NCBI GenBank assembly: GCA_030867875.1
Contig: JAOWCC010000311.1
Span: 248,001-312,000 of the forward strand
Direction of reading: 5' to 3'
Length of the DNA: 64,000 nucleotides
Source of the DNA: Actinernus sp. WN-2022
Lineage: Eukaryota > Cnidaria > Anthozoa > Actiniaria > Actinernidae
The first letter of the stretch is position 1. Each line of letters begins with the position of its first letter. This document shows positions 32,544 to 43,836 of the stretch, in pieces. The notes beneath the pieces are model-generated. The model worked only from the letters and a program-made list of their open reading frames with translations, was not told the DNA's origin and did no database searches. Both the position numbers and the translations under genes were made by a program.

Positions 32544-33600
32544 ACATTATATGAGCTTCGTCATCTTTGCGTAAGCGAAAGTGAAGGCGATTTTGGAGTT
32601 GCTGGCGGAGCGGTCGAGCCTTACAGATTCGAACCACTTGCACCAGAGCCAGAGGGTTTCGAAGAATCCGAAGAAGAAGATGAAGATGGTTTAACTCCTG
32701 CCATTCTGGCATCAAGATTTGAAATTGAGACAACTGTGGATGTGTGGTAACTATAACATTAATAGTAAAGTCATGCATGGCAAAAGGATTTCGCTTTCAA
32801 ACCACTCCGTTAGTCTGTGGCACGAATGTGATTAAGATAAGTTATTTCACCTGGCATAAACATTGAAAATTAAGCTTATGTTTTATCGTTCGAAGGTGCA
32901 AGTGTGGGAATTGTAAGGAGGAACTACTCTCCAGTGCAATGGAGTTCAGATGTTGCAAAGAGGTTGCTGCAGCCACGGGAAAACTAGCGTTTGATGGCAT
33001 TGACGCGGCGTGCATTACTATGCACTCGGACTTCGTAGCGCTCACAAATGCGACAGTCCTCGAGCAAGTCTGCCCGCTTTTAAAGGACAAGCGGGGGAAG
33101 TGCTATAGGTTTCCTACCCGAGGAAGCCAAAATGCAAAGAACGAGTAAGTAATAGCTGCGTCTGCAGGGCAATTGAGGGCTACAAAGGCAGTATTTTACA
33201 TCGGGGTTAACTTGGTAGTTTTGTTTCCTTATTATGAAGTGCTTAATGGACTGCAGAATACCCCACCATTTGGGTCATAATGTATTTTCTCATAATCTCA
33301 TACAAACCTAGTGTAGGAGAAATTGTGGCTCTCGTCCCAGGAGGGAACAGCTCTACCGCTCATGACATTTTCATCGCCAAAGTTTTAAAGTATGACGCAA
33401 ATGGACATACGGCTCGACTGGCTTGGTTCAAAGAACTAGAAGACACTCCAGACTATTTCGTATTCCAAGTGGGCTCTCATGTTTGGGAAGAAAATGTAAA
33501 ATCTTTGATTTACCCTATAGACTTTTTATACCAACGTCACAAAGTGGAACATACGAACTCAGAACCACTAGAAAAGACATTTATGCGCAAGTCGGTATGA
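32544..33600 (+). CDS. P2RX7-ballast-like protein, predicted to splice to the YR1 C-terminal domain
   Basis: Exon 32544-32746 encodes an acidic stretch with EPYRFEPLAPEPE. Exon 32896-33144 begins with the split Trp and reads CKCGNCKEELLSSAMEFRCC, then ACITMHSDF...VLEQV. This Cys pattern is that of the zinc-binding cytoplasmic 'ballast' domain of P2X7 receptors, common as a free-standing domain in invertebrates. GA/GTAAGT (33145) then pairs in phase with CCTAG/T at 33311, joining Asp to VGEIVALVPGG, the roughly 95-residue C-terminal domain of YR1, down to a stop at 33600. No start or promoter is identified. The first junction is strong; the second is inferred. Confidence 0.65.
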
Positions 33601-34016
33601 GAGGACGACCAAACATTTAGCCCGCATCAGTACCAACCTTGACATGTTGTTGAAGGAAGTGCCGGATAAATTTAATTTCTTTCTCGTAAAACAAATGTTA
33701 TGCAAAACCACTCAAACATATTTATCAATTTGCTTTAATCCTTTCTGCTCTCCTATTCACAAATTAATACTAAGTTTTGATTATGTTTCAAACAAACAAA
33801 AAAGGAATCAAAAGCTTTCATTCATTAGAACAATTGTTTCACACCCAAGTCCTTTTGCAACCAACAAAATCACAACTACTAAATCTCTGCTACGTTACAA
33901 TTAATGTTACTAGATTTGAATTACCAGTCGTAACCTAATTATCTTGATACAGCACGTCTAAGCGTCGTCATAACAAGAAACGTGACGCCTATCGTCTTCA
34001 AAAGTACAAAGCTAAT

Positions 34017-34274
34017 ATGCAGCCTCGCGAGGAAGAGTTGTGCAAAATCTGTTGTACATTTAAGGAGGAAACGTCAAAACCAGCTCGATGCTGCAGAGTT
34101 TCTATGCACGAGTCATGCCTGGTGAAGTGGTTTAATAACGCCGAAACCAATGATCCTTACCTCTCCCGATTTTGCCGTAGGTCACTCCTGCCTGTTAACG
34201 GCGCCGATGTTAGCGAACATTTCGTATCTTGTGATCGATTGATCTATTTATTTGAACACGTGAATTTCAAATAA
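34017..34274 (+). CDS. Small RING-like zinc-binding protein, copy 4
   Basis: 85 residues with a single Asn-to-Lys change (ELCKICC) relative to copies 1 and 2. All cysteines and the His are kept although the neighbouring recombinase here has decayed, mild evidence of selection on this frame or of recent conversion. The same incomplete RING pattern applies. Confidence 0.5.
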   Translation: MQPREEELCKICCTFKEETSKPARCCRVSMHESCLVKWFNNAETNDPYLSRFCRRSLLPVNGADVSEHFVSCDRLIYLFEHVNFK

Positions 34275-34645
34275 GAACATAATTCATCGCCCTAACCCAG
34301 TGAGCGACTATAGCAATTTCGATTATTGGACTATATTCGGAGTAACGTACCGGTGGTGACATCCACCAATAGATTGGGTCTGGGTACGTGCCAATCTACC
34401 CCAGCACCTGAGATGGCACGATACAAACATATATAATGGAAGACCAGGTTAATAGTACATTTGCATGATGATGTCACATACTACAACTACCAGAACTCTT
34501 TGCGCGAATCCTTTTGTTCCTCTATTTTGGACCATTGTCTTGGAATTCTCAAAGGAGTTTAAAATCTGAATGAGAAAGATAATTTGAAAAGGATTCTGGT
34601 AGTTGTAGTAAAATGACGCCATAATGAAAATGTCATATTGAGCAC

Positions 34646-34879
34646 ATGGGAGATCTCGCAATGGACAACAACAACGGTGGCAAAAAGCTGAACCACAAAA
34701 ATGTTTTTTCTGGGTTCTCATCTGAAGAATTTTTGATAAAGAAATTGTCCTTTTGCAGGAACGCAATCACGTTGTTATCCATGCTGGTTCACAAAAAAAC
34801 AGGAACGCATCCAACGCTTTCCCCTGGAGATCACAAACTCAATTCATTATTCGTTTACAAAGATTACATCAGCACGTGA
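34646..34879 (+). CDS. Micro-ORF of the unit, longer version
   Basis: 77 residues opening MGDLAMDNNNGGKK. One extra T relative to the copies at 1708 and 4965 keeps the frame open through SGFSSEEFLIKK. Either the original reading or a chance extension. Confidence 0.25.
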   Translation: MGDLAMDNNNGGKKLNHKNVFSGFSSEEFLIKKLSFCRNAITLLSMLVHKKTGTHPTLSPGDHKLNSLFVYKDYIST

Positions 34880-35286
34880 CGTTTCCTGCAAAAGGGCCTA
34901 TTGGTTGCCATAATAACGGCGGGAGGGTATGGGGTTTACTTCCAATTTAGATCATGGAATACTTCAGTGTGTTATTCTTGCGAGCATTTCTTTAAAAAAA
35001 TATTTTATTCCTATAGGATTTTTTCATCCTTACTGATTGGAAGAACGGTTTATATGTAGTTTTATTGTTACTGTTAAAGAAAAGACTATGGCGATGATTT
35101 AGATTTTTGGACTATATTAGAGTCTCGGAGCAATGTACTAAGGCATCCACCAATAGATTGGGTTTGGGTGCGTGCCACTCTACCCCATCACCTTAGCCGG
35201 AGACTATAAACAGACCTTATGGCACACCAGTGAAAAAGAAGATAGATCCATCTACTTTAAAAAAAGTAATCTCGGATGTCCAAGAA

Positions 35287-36233
35287 ATGACCAAGTTCTT
35301 TAGTTCGGAGATAAATCACCAACAGCCAAGAATGAGTACTTCTACTATGGAAAAGCACCTGGAACGGTTGATGTTCTTTCTAATTTACTGGTCAGACGAG
35401 TTGCATGTAACAGTTCATCTAAGTCTTGTTGATGATCTTAAAGTTGTGGAAGCTTTCATTGCTTATTTAAAGGAAGACAGGCGTGTTCAAAATACGACCG
35501 CGGCATGCTATGTGCAGTCCCTCATTACTGCTTCCAAATGTCTCCATGCTGACAAAAACAGAAAAGATTATGCAGCAGTCCAAAGCATATCAGATCTACG
35601 TGCAGTACAGAGCCAACTACAAAGAGAACATACAGCCATAGCTGCAAATAGTACGCCACACGCTCTCCGATTATTATGGCCCCAGTTTCAAGAGCTAACA
35701 CGAACCCTTCATTGTCTGTACGAGGATGCGACTGGAATAGAAAGAGCACGAATACGTATGGATTTTATCATGTTGCTTCTGTTTGCAGTTAACCCAGGTA
35801 GAGCCAAAGAATTTAGAACTCTTCGCCTTTTAACAAATGTCGAAGATGGCGAAGTGCCTAAGTTGGTAGAAAGATTGTCTGAAGGAGAACATTGTATTGC
35901 CTTTACAAGAAATGACCATGTGTGGTTGATCGACAAAGGCTACAAAACCGTCAGAAAGTAGGGGCCCAATGATATTCGTTTCGATGAAAATTTCCAATTT
36001 GTAACTTTTCACTTGAAACTCTACTGCGAGAAGTCTCGAGGACGTATTCTAGCAAGGGGATGTAACCATGACTTGTTCTTTGTCAACAAACACGGCCTCT
36101 CATTCCAGTCTGCTGGCTCCTTTTCAATGTACCTGGCCAGAATCTTCAAAGTAAACCTTGGCTTTCACTGTACTATGAATGAAATGAGGCATGCCCTTAT
36201 AGAGCATTTTAGGTCAAGCCCTGAGTGTGGTGA
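35287..36233 (+). pseudogene. YR1 recombinase, broken copy
   Basis: Residues 1-224 match YR1 (first ATG 35287; open upstream to 35230). AAGCATGGG has become AAGTAGGGG, giving a TAG at 35959-35961. The frame continues from 36013 through HCTMNEMRHALIEHF and is cut at 36233, before the Tyr, by a switch to another repeat. Two independent lesions rule out activity. Confidence 0.85.
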
Positions 36234-36857
36234 AAAGTGCAAGGCAAAAGGTTTCAACTTTCACCACCAGGGTGGTATTAGGACAACAGCCAGATGGCAA
36301 AGAAATGCATAGTGAAGACACCAAGGCTGACGAAGAACAAGAAATACATGTATGTTATAGACAGTAAATACATTTGGATTCTATTGATTAGACTTTGCAG
36401 ATATTTTCTCCTAAAAGAAACCTTTGTGGCATCAAATATTTTAGAAGGTTTCCCTTGGTTAGTTCGTTATCGAAAGTCATACAAACATTTAGCAATCATA
36501 TTTTAATTATATAATAATGGGTATATAAGTACATCAAACAATTTATGTGTCCAATGTAACATTCCGCCAATAAGTTTAGCTAATTATCGATACGTCTCCA
36601 CCTTATTTAAGAAGTACATTGCAATGTCAGACAAAGAAGGAGACATTTGCCAAAATTGAAAGGAGTTTCATTTCTAAGATTCCCTTTGTTGTATTATGAA
36701 GATAGACTACTGAAAAGATATTTCAAACCTGCCTAGCACGATCAACTGTACCATTGCAAAGAACTATGAACTTCGATAACGAAAGAGTATAGGTGTCAGA
36801 ACGCACCACAAATTTGCATTATTGCTTGATAACTGCAGTACGTCATAATTCCCGCTC

Positions 36858-36925
36858 TATATAAATATTGTTAAAGAACCCGCACTATAAAGGGATTACT
36901 CCTCTCTCTTTCTCGCCCTTTCGGA
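36858..36925 (+). promoter_or_regulatory. TATA boxes with pyrimidine-rich start region
   Basis: TATATAAATA (36858-36867) and TATAAAG (36886-36892), then TACTCCTCTCTCTTTCTCGC. The arrangement is kept at about 62773-62840. It would serve the small ORF at 37505 or a noncoding transcript. Confidence 0.4.
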
Positions 36926-37504
36926 TTCTAAATTTGAAATTAAAATGAAACAGTAAAGCAAGTAAACAAGATATTAATCCTCTACTATTGGAACACTAAA
37001 TTGCTTAAGACCAACACCAACGTAAATAAAATAAAATTAGACAGCATGAAGCTAGTGTCTTGGCAATGACCGTGAATAGTTTCAATCCGGCCTTTACAAA
37101 CTCTTCAGAGCATTTTTTTTACATTAAATAACTAACAGTATGCAATTTAAATTTCTCACAATAACAAAAGTCAGAGATAACGTGTTTCATCACATTATTA
37201 CACAATAAAATTAACCAACTTATAACCATTTTCATGTTCAGCGTTCAAATAGTAAATCGATAAAAAGTAGGATTCCGATATGGAAATAGATTAGTAGTTG
37301 GAGGCCAATGTAAAGTCAATTATAGGATTACAACAGCAATTAGTATATGCATTCGATATAGTCTATCTTTAGCCGCTATGCATGGGTTCATATATATGTT
37401 ACAACAAACACTATGTAATTACGCCTTCATTTCCGAATGCAAAAGCTATTAAGGAGTTGTTTTGATACCAATAACGAAAAGGCTTAGGAGGAAGCCATTA
37501 AAAT

Positions 37505-37642
37505 ATGTCAGAAGTAATGGTGCTGGGTCAAGACGAGTTGACCTACGAAAACGTAAGACCTTTTACCTCTGATGGCTTTTGTGATAAACTAATTGATATC
37601 CTATTTACAAGTACTGATGCACAGGCAACTTATAAGCTTTGA
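37505..37642 (+). CDS. MSEVMV small ORF, copy 1
   Basis: 45 residues opening MSEVMVLGQDELTYEN, with a good donor GAAAAC/GTAAGA right after that point. It is either a complete micro-protein or a first exon of 16 codons. The copy at 63737-63874 differs by two replacements. No domain. Confidence 0.35.
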   Translation: MSEVMVLGQDELTYENVRPFTSDGFCDKLIDILFTSTDAQATYKL

Positions 37643-38245
37643 GTAACGTGCAATATCAAGTTCAGGCGAAGAGAAGAGAAGAGGATGGCAATACATGTAC
37701 ATGTGCAAATTCTCGCAAGAAAATAATAGAATTCATTAGAAAGAGAAAGCATTCAATGTTCCTCTTTAAGGCTTGCATCACAGACCTAGAAAATGTAGCA
37801 GAATAGTTCTCAAACCATTCAATGCGCACTGCGTAGGTACTTGCTTGGGACCTACAGCATGTTTTTAGATTTGTTTCGTAGAATATACATTGTATGTTCT
37901 TCTAGAGTCATGCTTAGAAGAAGCATTGGCAGGCATTGTACATATCAAAGCTGTTCTATAGATAGCACTGCAATAGGATATTCTTGTCGCGGTTTTGTCA
38001 ATTGTGACATGCGAAAAGCTCTTTGGGTGCATGTATTCGGCTCTGAGAGGTTTCCTATAGGATTGTATTGAAATTTCATTTCATTTACTTGTAATGTGAC
38101 TGTTTCATACATCTGATTATGAGCTGAGATAGATCACGAACATTGAAATTCTATAAGCTAGTTTTGGTGCTCTGTGTACTGAAGCTTGAAGATTTATCTC
38201 CAAATGGTGCTAATCGGACAGGGGTGTGTGCACATGGTGTCATAA

Positions 38246-40284
38246 TTACAGGATGTTACAGCTGATGTTACAGCTTGTCCGTTTTGCCGCGCTATCATTA
38301 CTTGGGACTTTTACGTTCCCGTGGGGCGGTGTCTCCGATCAGAAGGAACAACAGGTGCTGGAGAAGACGTGCGTCTAGGGAGAATTAGTTGCAGCCTTAT
38401 TGCTGAGGTGTTGGAGGGCGCTCAAGTGACGGACATTGGTCTCAAATGTTGTGTCTGTCATGTACCCTACCTTCAAACGGATGGGAGCCTTTCTACTGCT
38501 CCAGCCCGCCAGAGGGAGAGGTATCGCCTCCGAGTTTCCAATTTTTGCAATAGCCTTGGAACTACGTTCTTTTATAATGCCGTCAACGCGAAACGTGCAT
38601 GAACGCTGTTGCTCAGTACGGGCGCCGCAAAGAATCGGAGAAGCAGATATGTACCCATCAACAATGTCGAGACTGCGACCGTCTTTGGCATCCTTTCTGC
38701 GTTGTGTGTCGTTTTCCAGACGTAGCAGACCACGTGACTATCCGCTGTATGGGCCTGGCGACAAAACTGTCGTTGCTGGAAGATTCTCAGCTGAGCGCAG
38801 GTCATCCCAAATTTAAAGCGCTCGCTCCGTGGCTAAAAGGTCATGTTGCTGTTTTGGACGGAAAGACTTTTGTAACACGGATTCACTATGACGAGAACGG
38901 GAAGCCTATACTGGCGAAGGAAGATGGGGGAAGAGCGGCCTTCTTCGAGCCTGACGAAGCAGTTAAGAAAGTAAAATGGAGTTACAATAACCACGACTCG
39001 CAAGGCCGGTGCGACGAGTTTGAGTTCGCCACCCTCCTCGAAGGTTACACAAGCAAAGAACAAGTAGATGCTCGAACCGACAGTTACGACATGTATGTGC
39101 CGGGAAAAGAGTCTTCTCTGAGCTTTGTTGCTTGCGAGATTGGAAGGATAAGTAGAGCGCCGGTGCATGCGTGTTCTTCTTGCCGCCAACTGCGTCCCCA
39201 GTTGCGAGCTTCTCCCTTCTGTTTTCATACTTTGTGCCCCGACTGTCTTCGAAGTTGCCTTTGTTGTCCATACTGCCGAGCGAGAAGGTACTTCACTCGC
39301 ACGCCCGCGGACGTGATTTTGCTGAGGGGGTTTTGTCGAGCTTTTGTGCGACGCGGGAACAAAGAAATGACGGATACTGAAAATGAGGAAATCCATACGC
39401 TCGTGGTGATTCCTCAAGCGAGAAGAAGCAAAGAAGGCTTGTGCGAAGCACCGTGCTGTGTGACGCCGGTAAGCACGCAGTGGAAGTGCGATGTTGCACT
39501 CATGGCTCTCCAACGGTGGAACGAGGAGATCGAGGCCGGAGTAGCAGCTACCCTCTGCCTGTAAATGACTGCACGACGAAGGTGGACGAGGAGTTTTTAT
39601 CTGTGGCCGATAATCAGATAAGGTTCTTTAATACTGTCGGACTGCCCCCCGCCCGAGAATTTCAGAAGTTCTTCGATCTAGTGACTTCTCCCTGCATCTG
39701 GACCTCTATCGACATTGAAGCGTTTTCGAGCGGATGCGACGAGAATGCAAAGAGAAGACGCCATCCCCTGAACGCCAAGGTAACGTAACCTTTATTCGTT
39801 CTTTGCCGTTGGGGTACTCAACTGCGAGTAGCTTTTGGAGGAAGGGACGGGGAGAAACTAATCACAGAGACATGACGAATGTTGAAATGAAACACGTAAG
39901 TACGTTTTTAGAAGGAGGAAGGGGTGAACTAATGTTCTCATAGTTTTTAATTTTTTCTCCTTGTTTTCTTTTATCTTTCCAGCTCATTACACCCCATCGA
40001 AGCAGGGAAGATGGAGCGAGACCAGTGTCCTCTCTTGCGCGATTTCCTGATCTACAGGAGGATGCTCCAGTGTTAACAGTCGGCCTGCCGCAAGTGTACG
40101 AGAATCGTTCTCCGGAAACAGTCATTGTGCAATGTCCAAGCGCTAATCGGGAGGGGTGTTGTGATGTATCTATGCTCCGGTGGATGAACGTAGCGATGAA
40201 CGAGCAAAGGAGTAAACTTTTTCTCGGTCTTTACGAGAAGTTTCATAAGGCCGTATGGACGAGCGAGTGGGTTACCAGACGATG
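38246..40284 (+). CDS. Cys-rich RING-type protein, several exons, frameshifted
   Basis: After an acceptor-like ATTACAG, a frame reads ACPFCRAII, then LKCCVCHVPYL, to a stop at 38602. The frame then shifts to 38599-39564, with ICTHQQCRDCDRLWHPFCVV and a clear RING finger near residue 190 (ACSSCRQL, then CFHTLCPDCLRSCLCCPYCR). A second shift leads to 39560-39780 (LSVADNQIRFFNTVG), which ends at AAG/GTAACG. A last exon from about 39983 ends TGA at 40284. DVALMALQRWNE and DVSMLRWMNVAMNE look like an internal repeat. Either a pseudogene or sequencing indels. GC-richer than its surroundings and without a second copy. A ubiquitin-ligase role is plausible, not shown. Confidence 0.5.
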
Positions 40285-40355
40285 ATCAAATCTTCAGCTG
40301 TATCAAACCGTTCAGCTGCGAATGGCTCAAGCGTCCAAATGTGGGGATATCAGAG

Positions 40356-41560
40356 ATGGCGGAGACAATCACGGAAAACTCTGAATTGCTGACAAGTTCC
40401 ACGTCTAAGTTCCTAAAGAAGAAAAAGATCGACGCTATCTTCGAACACCTGCAACCCATTTATGTCCGCTTGTGAAAAACTGAACAGCAAAACCAAACAG
40501 CGAGTTGGCGAAGAGGACGTTCTAACGTGTATGGAAACCTTGCTAAACGACGAAGAGAAAGTAGACCGATTTATGGAAGAGGCCTATGAGGTAGGCTCAG
40601 CCCTATTCTTGTTAAGTTCCCATTTTGCCGTGGCGAGAGCTCTGATAAGGAATCCCGATGTCTATGGTAAGATGTTGCAATCCGATACCGCCGAAGCAGG
40701 TCGATTCATACGCTCCAAAAGGATGTCGGATATGAAGGATATGTTCATTACGTCTTGCGTTGGTAGAGAACAGACAAAACGAAGTTTGGGACAGAATAGC
40801 CCGTCGAAGAGAAGGTTAGAGCAACTACGCTCTGGTCTAAGGGAGGAGTCAACCAAGAAGGTCAACCGTAAGATAGACAGCTCCGATGAGGAACCGCGTA
40901 AGAAATCCAAACGCGCCAAAAAAAAGATCGGAAAAAAGTAAGAAAGCCAAAAAAAGTAAGAAAGCCAAAAAGAGTAAAAAAAGCGAAGAGGCCAAGAAAG
41001 TCGTTCCCATCGAACCAGAAAGTGTAACAGATAGCGCAGAGGACTCTGACCATCTAACTTCGTATCAAAAGCCAAAGAAAGTCGTGCCACAGACAAAGGA
41101 AAGCTCATCGAGCTCTAGTTCTACTTCTAGCTCAAGCTGTAGTTCAACGTCGAGCTCAAGCTCAAGCTCTAGTTCCAGTAGTGAAGACGAGGGTCCCTCC
41201 GCCAAAAAGAGAGCAAGAAAAGATAAAGGGAAATCTGACTCTGTCGCCAAGAAAAAGAACAAAGCTAAAGATAAGGTTGCAGTTGAGAACGAGAAAGAAC
41301 AGAACGGTGACAACCTCGATCATGGAGCAAGCACTAGTACCGCTACTACAAAGAATGCAAAGGTTTCCAGTAAGAAAGCGACGCCATCGACTGAACCTAG
41401 GCACTACTCCTAAAAAAGATTCCGCCAAAAAAGGAACGCCATCGAGTGAAACGAGCGCTACCAGCAAAAACGATTCCAGCCAGAAAGAGACACAACCGAG
41501 CCAAAGCAGTAGTATTAACCTAGCCCTTGGTAATTCAACATGCGTTTTATATCTGATTTA
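40356..41560 (+). CDS. Lys/Ser-rich, nucleolar-type protein, frameshifted
   Basis: ATG 40356 opens MAETITENSELLTSSTSKFL. The frame passes to 40462-40941 (a helical domain, VDRFMEEAYEVGSALFLLS), then after an A-run to 40886-41413 with Lys-Ser-Lys repeats and a run of about 30 Ser with few Thr/Cys, then to a further frame ending near 41560. Three frame changes, one at poly-A, suggest indel errors or decay. The composition (basic repeats, Ser tract, EDEGPSAKKR) is that of a nuclear or nucleolar intrinsically disordered protein. Followed directly by micro-exons at 41654. Confidence 0.45.
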
Positions 41561-41653
41561 TTGTACAGATATTAAACAAATTTGTTAACGCAATGTAAAC
41601 TTTTGACATGGTATCGTTCAATATGTTGTTGTCATTGTTATGTATATTTTAAG

Positions 41654-41849
41654 GAATTCAAGCTGGTGCTGTCAGAAACAGGCAGTAGCTGTGGAAAGGA
41701 GGAAGAGGTAATCAACGCATTATTTATACGTCATGTGATACATTTTGGGCAAATCACGTATTTAGTTTTATACTGTTATGAAATAATCATGCTATATATT
41801 TACCTATATACAGAAAGAGGACAGTAACGAAGTTGACTATGCAAATTCG
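41654..41849 (+). CDS. Two micro-exons downstream of the Lys/Ser-rich gene
   Basis: 41654-41707 (54 nt, EFKLVLSETGSSCGKEEE) after TTTTAAG and 41814-41849 (36 nt, KEDSNEVDYANS) after ATATACAG. Both have GT donors and split between codons. Introns match those of genes A-C. They may form the 3' end of the preceding gene. Confidence 0.45.
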
Positions 41850-41879
41850 GTGTTATATTTTATTGTCATTAAATGTGAA

Positions 41880-42330
41880 AAACCAGAACGTATCGAAATG
41901 TAGAAAGAGAAAAGAACTCTAGAAAAAAACAGAACGTATCGAAATGTAGAAAGAGAAAAGAACTCTAGGAAAAATGTTAAAGCGTTGCTGCAGAAACGTG
42001 AGGAACGAAAGAAATAAGATTGAACGATATAAGAATGTTAGAAAAGAAATGAAAAACCAATACTTGTAAGACCACAAAGAGATTGTAAAGATAGATAACA
42101 TTAATCACTTTACGGAAAGAAACGCGAAGATCTTAGCTTGTGCACAAATCGCTAGAACCGATTAATAACGGGTGTATAGCAATAATTGGAAAGAAAAACG
42201 TAGTTAGCATGAACGGAACGGAATGTAGAAATTTCACAGATATGGATTCGTGACAAGCCAAAGTCTTCGTATGCAAGACAGATGATAACTTTCAAAACGC
42301 ATGTAACAACTTTTTTTCTAACAGATTGGT
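41880..42330. other. No gene recognised
   Basis: A-rich, with a 47-bp direct duplication near 41890-41960 (AACGTATCGAAATGTAGAAA). Confidence 0.4.
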
Positions 42331-42874
42331 TACCGTATTTACTCGAATAGACGCCGCGGCGTTTATTTAAATTTTCATGACTCAGGTGCGGCGTTTATTC
42401 GGGGGCGGCGTTTATTCGGGGGCGGCGTTTATTTAGTACTGGACGCAAATGATGAAAACAAACTCTGTGCACAAATCACTGGCAAGAGAAAAAGAGAAGT
42501 TGGGCTTGTTGTACCCGCAAATTTCACAGCATTCACTACAGAACTGCGAATTGCCACCATTCTAGAAAGGGAGCTTAGTGAAAGGGCCAAAAAGTATACT
42601 CATTTCGAGCTGAACAACATTGGCACTCAAGGACAAAAATTCCCATTGCTGATGTAGACATGTTTGTGCTGTCTACCGTAATTAAATACCGTTATATTTG
42701 TATTGAAACCAATAGCTGATTTTCTTCAAATAAACGCCGCATTCAGGTGCGGCGTTTATTCGGGGGCGGCGTTTATTCATATTTTTGCTCTCACGTGCGG
42801 CGTTTATTCGGGGGCGGCGTTTATTCGGGGGCGGCGTTTATTCGGGGGCGGCGTCTATTCGAGTAAATACGGTA
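42331..42874. mobile_element. DNA transposon with 27-bp perfect inverted ends
   Basis: Left end TACCGTATTTACTCGAATAG (42331-42357 in full) is the exact reverse complement of the right end at 42848-42874. Next to each end are tandem GCGGCGTTTATTCGGGG units. The middle contains about 70 codons (LDANDENKLCAQITGKRKRE...) that look like leftover coding sequence. No transposase, so non-autonomous. The target duplication is ambiguous. Confidence 0.85.
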
Positions 42875-43115
42875 TACACCATCGTACGTCGTCTTTCGTT
42901 TTTTTCCTATTAATACCTTATACACCATTACAGTTTCAGTTTTCTTTCTTTCCGATTAATACCTTATACACCATCACACGTTAACTTTTCTTCCTTTCCT
43001 ATCGATATCCTATACACCACCATACCTTCACTTTCGTTTCTTTCTTATCAATATCTTATACACCATCCGACTTTCACTTTAATTTCTTTTTCATTCATAC
43101 GTTATACACCAATAT
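42875..43115. repeat. About four copies of a roughly 64-bp pyrimidine-rich repeat
   Basis: TATACACCAT/A recurs at about 42873, 42921, 42969, 43010, 43058 and 43104 with TTTC-rich spacers. Confidence 0.6.
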
Positions 43116-43299
43116 ATGATCCCTTACTTATTTCTAGTTTCTCCTTCTTTTTTTTAAACATCGATATTTTTTATAGGAAATACGTCAATTATCTCTGTCT
43201 ATACAGACACACCATGAAATAACCCTTTCTTCTTTTTCCTTTTTTCTTTTCACCTTTAAAGTTTTAACATCTTGCATTAACCGTACTTTGTCCTTGCAG

Positions 43300-43836
43300 T
43301 TAAACCGAATTAGGGTGGAACGGGTGGAACGGGTGGGTTGTGTCACCGCGAATAAGATGCAGAACTTTGAGAACGCCATTAATCGAAAAATGTCACGGTT
43401 AACATCCGCTGTCGCCGTGGCTGTACGTCCTGCGTCCGCAGGTGCCACTCCATCAACCTCTACATCCACTCCATCCACCTCGACATCCACTGCTGCAGTC
43501 ACCACCTCTGATGCCTCGACCTCCACGCCTCCCCGTCTTCGTCAAGACCCTGCCACTGGTAGTCCTGCCAAGAGAAACCTCATCTCACCCTATCGACTCA
43601 TGGCGGGAAAGTACATCTGGCCAGAAACGTACGTCACTAAAATCAAAAAGGCTTTCAGAAAGTACCTTGACGCAGGAACTTGCCCCTCTAAAAGTGTCAC
43701 CATATCTATGTTCGTCGCTTTCGAAGAGACGAAGGAGATATGGATACTTGGGGGTGACGGCTGGCACGAAAAGTGCTACGGAAAGGTCAAGTCCCTCTGC
43801 AAGCAGGCCAACAGGGATAAGGCCGCCAAAAAGTAG
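43300..43836 (+). CDS. Exon joining an unknown N-terminus to the YR2 C-terminal domain
   Basis: After CCTTGCAG the frame reads LNRIRVERVERVGCVTANKM, then from 43404 the Ser/Thr/Pro linker and C-terminal domain of YR2 (SPYRLMAGKYIWPETYVTKI...AFRKYLDAG) to TAG at 43836. The domain, with its Trp and AFxxYL...CPSK spacing, resembles the helical C-terminal module of many animal Crypton-like recombinases. This copy is open throughout, whereas the copy at 49573 has a TGA at the first Trp. No recombinase core precedes it. Confidence 0.55.
   Translation, partial: LNRIRVERVERVGCVTANKMQNFENAINRKMSRLTSAVAVAVRPASAGATPSTSTSTPSTSTSTAAVTTSDASTSTPPRLRQDPATGSPAKRNLISPYRLMAGKYIWPETYVTKIKKAFRKYLDAGTCPSKSVTISMFVAFEETKEIWILGGDGWHEKCYGKVKSLCKQANRDKAAKK

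Larger units (their letters stand above)
33307..36233 (+). repeat. Diverged, partial YR1 unit array
   Basis: Runs from the C-terminal domain of one YR1 through RING, spacer and promoter into the next YR1, so it came from a tandem array. It starts at the CCTAG acceptor-like site and ends at 36233 inside box II of YR1. More diverged than the 1-10.8 kb array. Confidence 0.9.
36234..37790 (+). repeat. 1.5-kb module shared with 62174-64000
   Basis: Begins GTGCAAGGCAAAAGG and gives YR1-derived frames the tail CKAKGFNFHHQGG. It includes a promoter-like site and the MSEVMV ORF. The 62-kb copy contains an additional 0.3-kb insertion. Confidence 0.9.

Noticed and set aside
39473..39484. 12-nt GTAAGC...CAG intron in the RING-type gene
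   Set aside because: Too short for a spliceosomal intron; the frame is open through it.
41065..41313. Minus-strand Leu/Glu repeat ORF
   Set aside because: Antisense of the serine tract.
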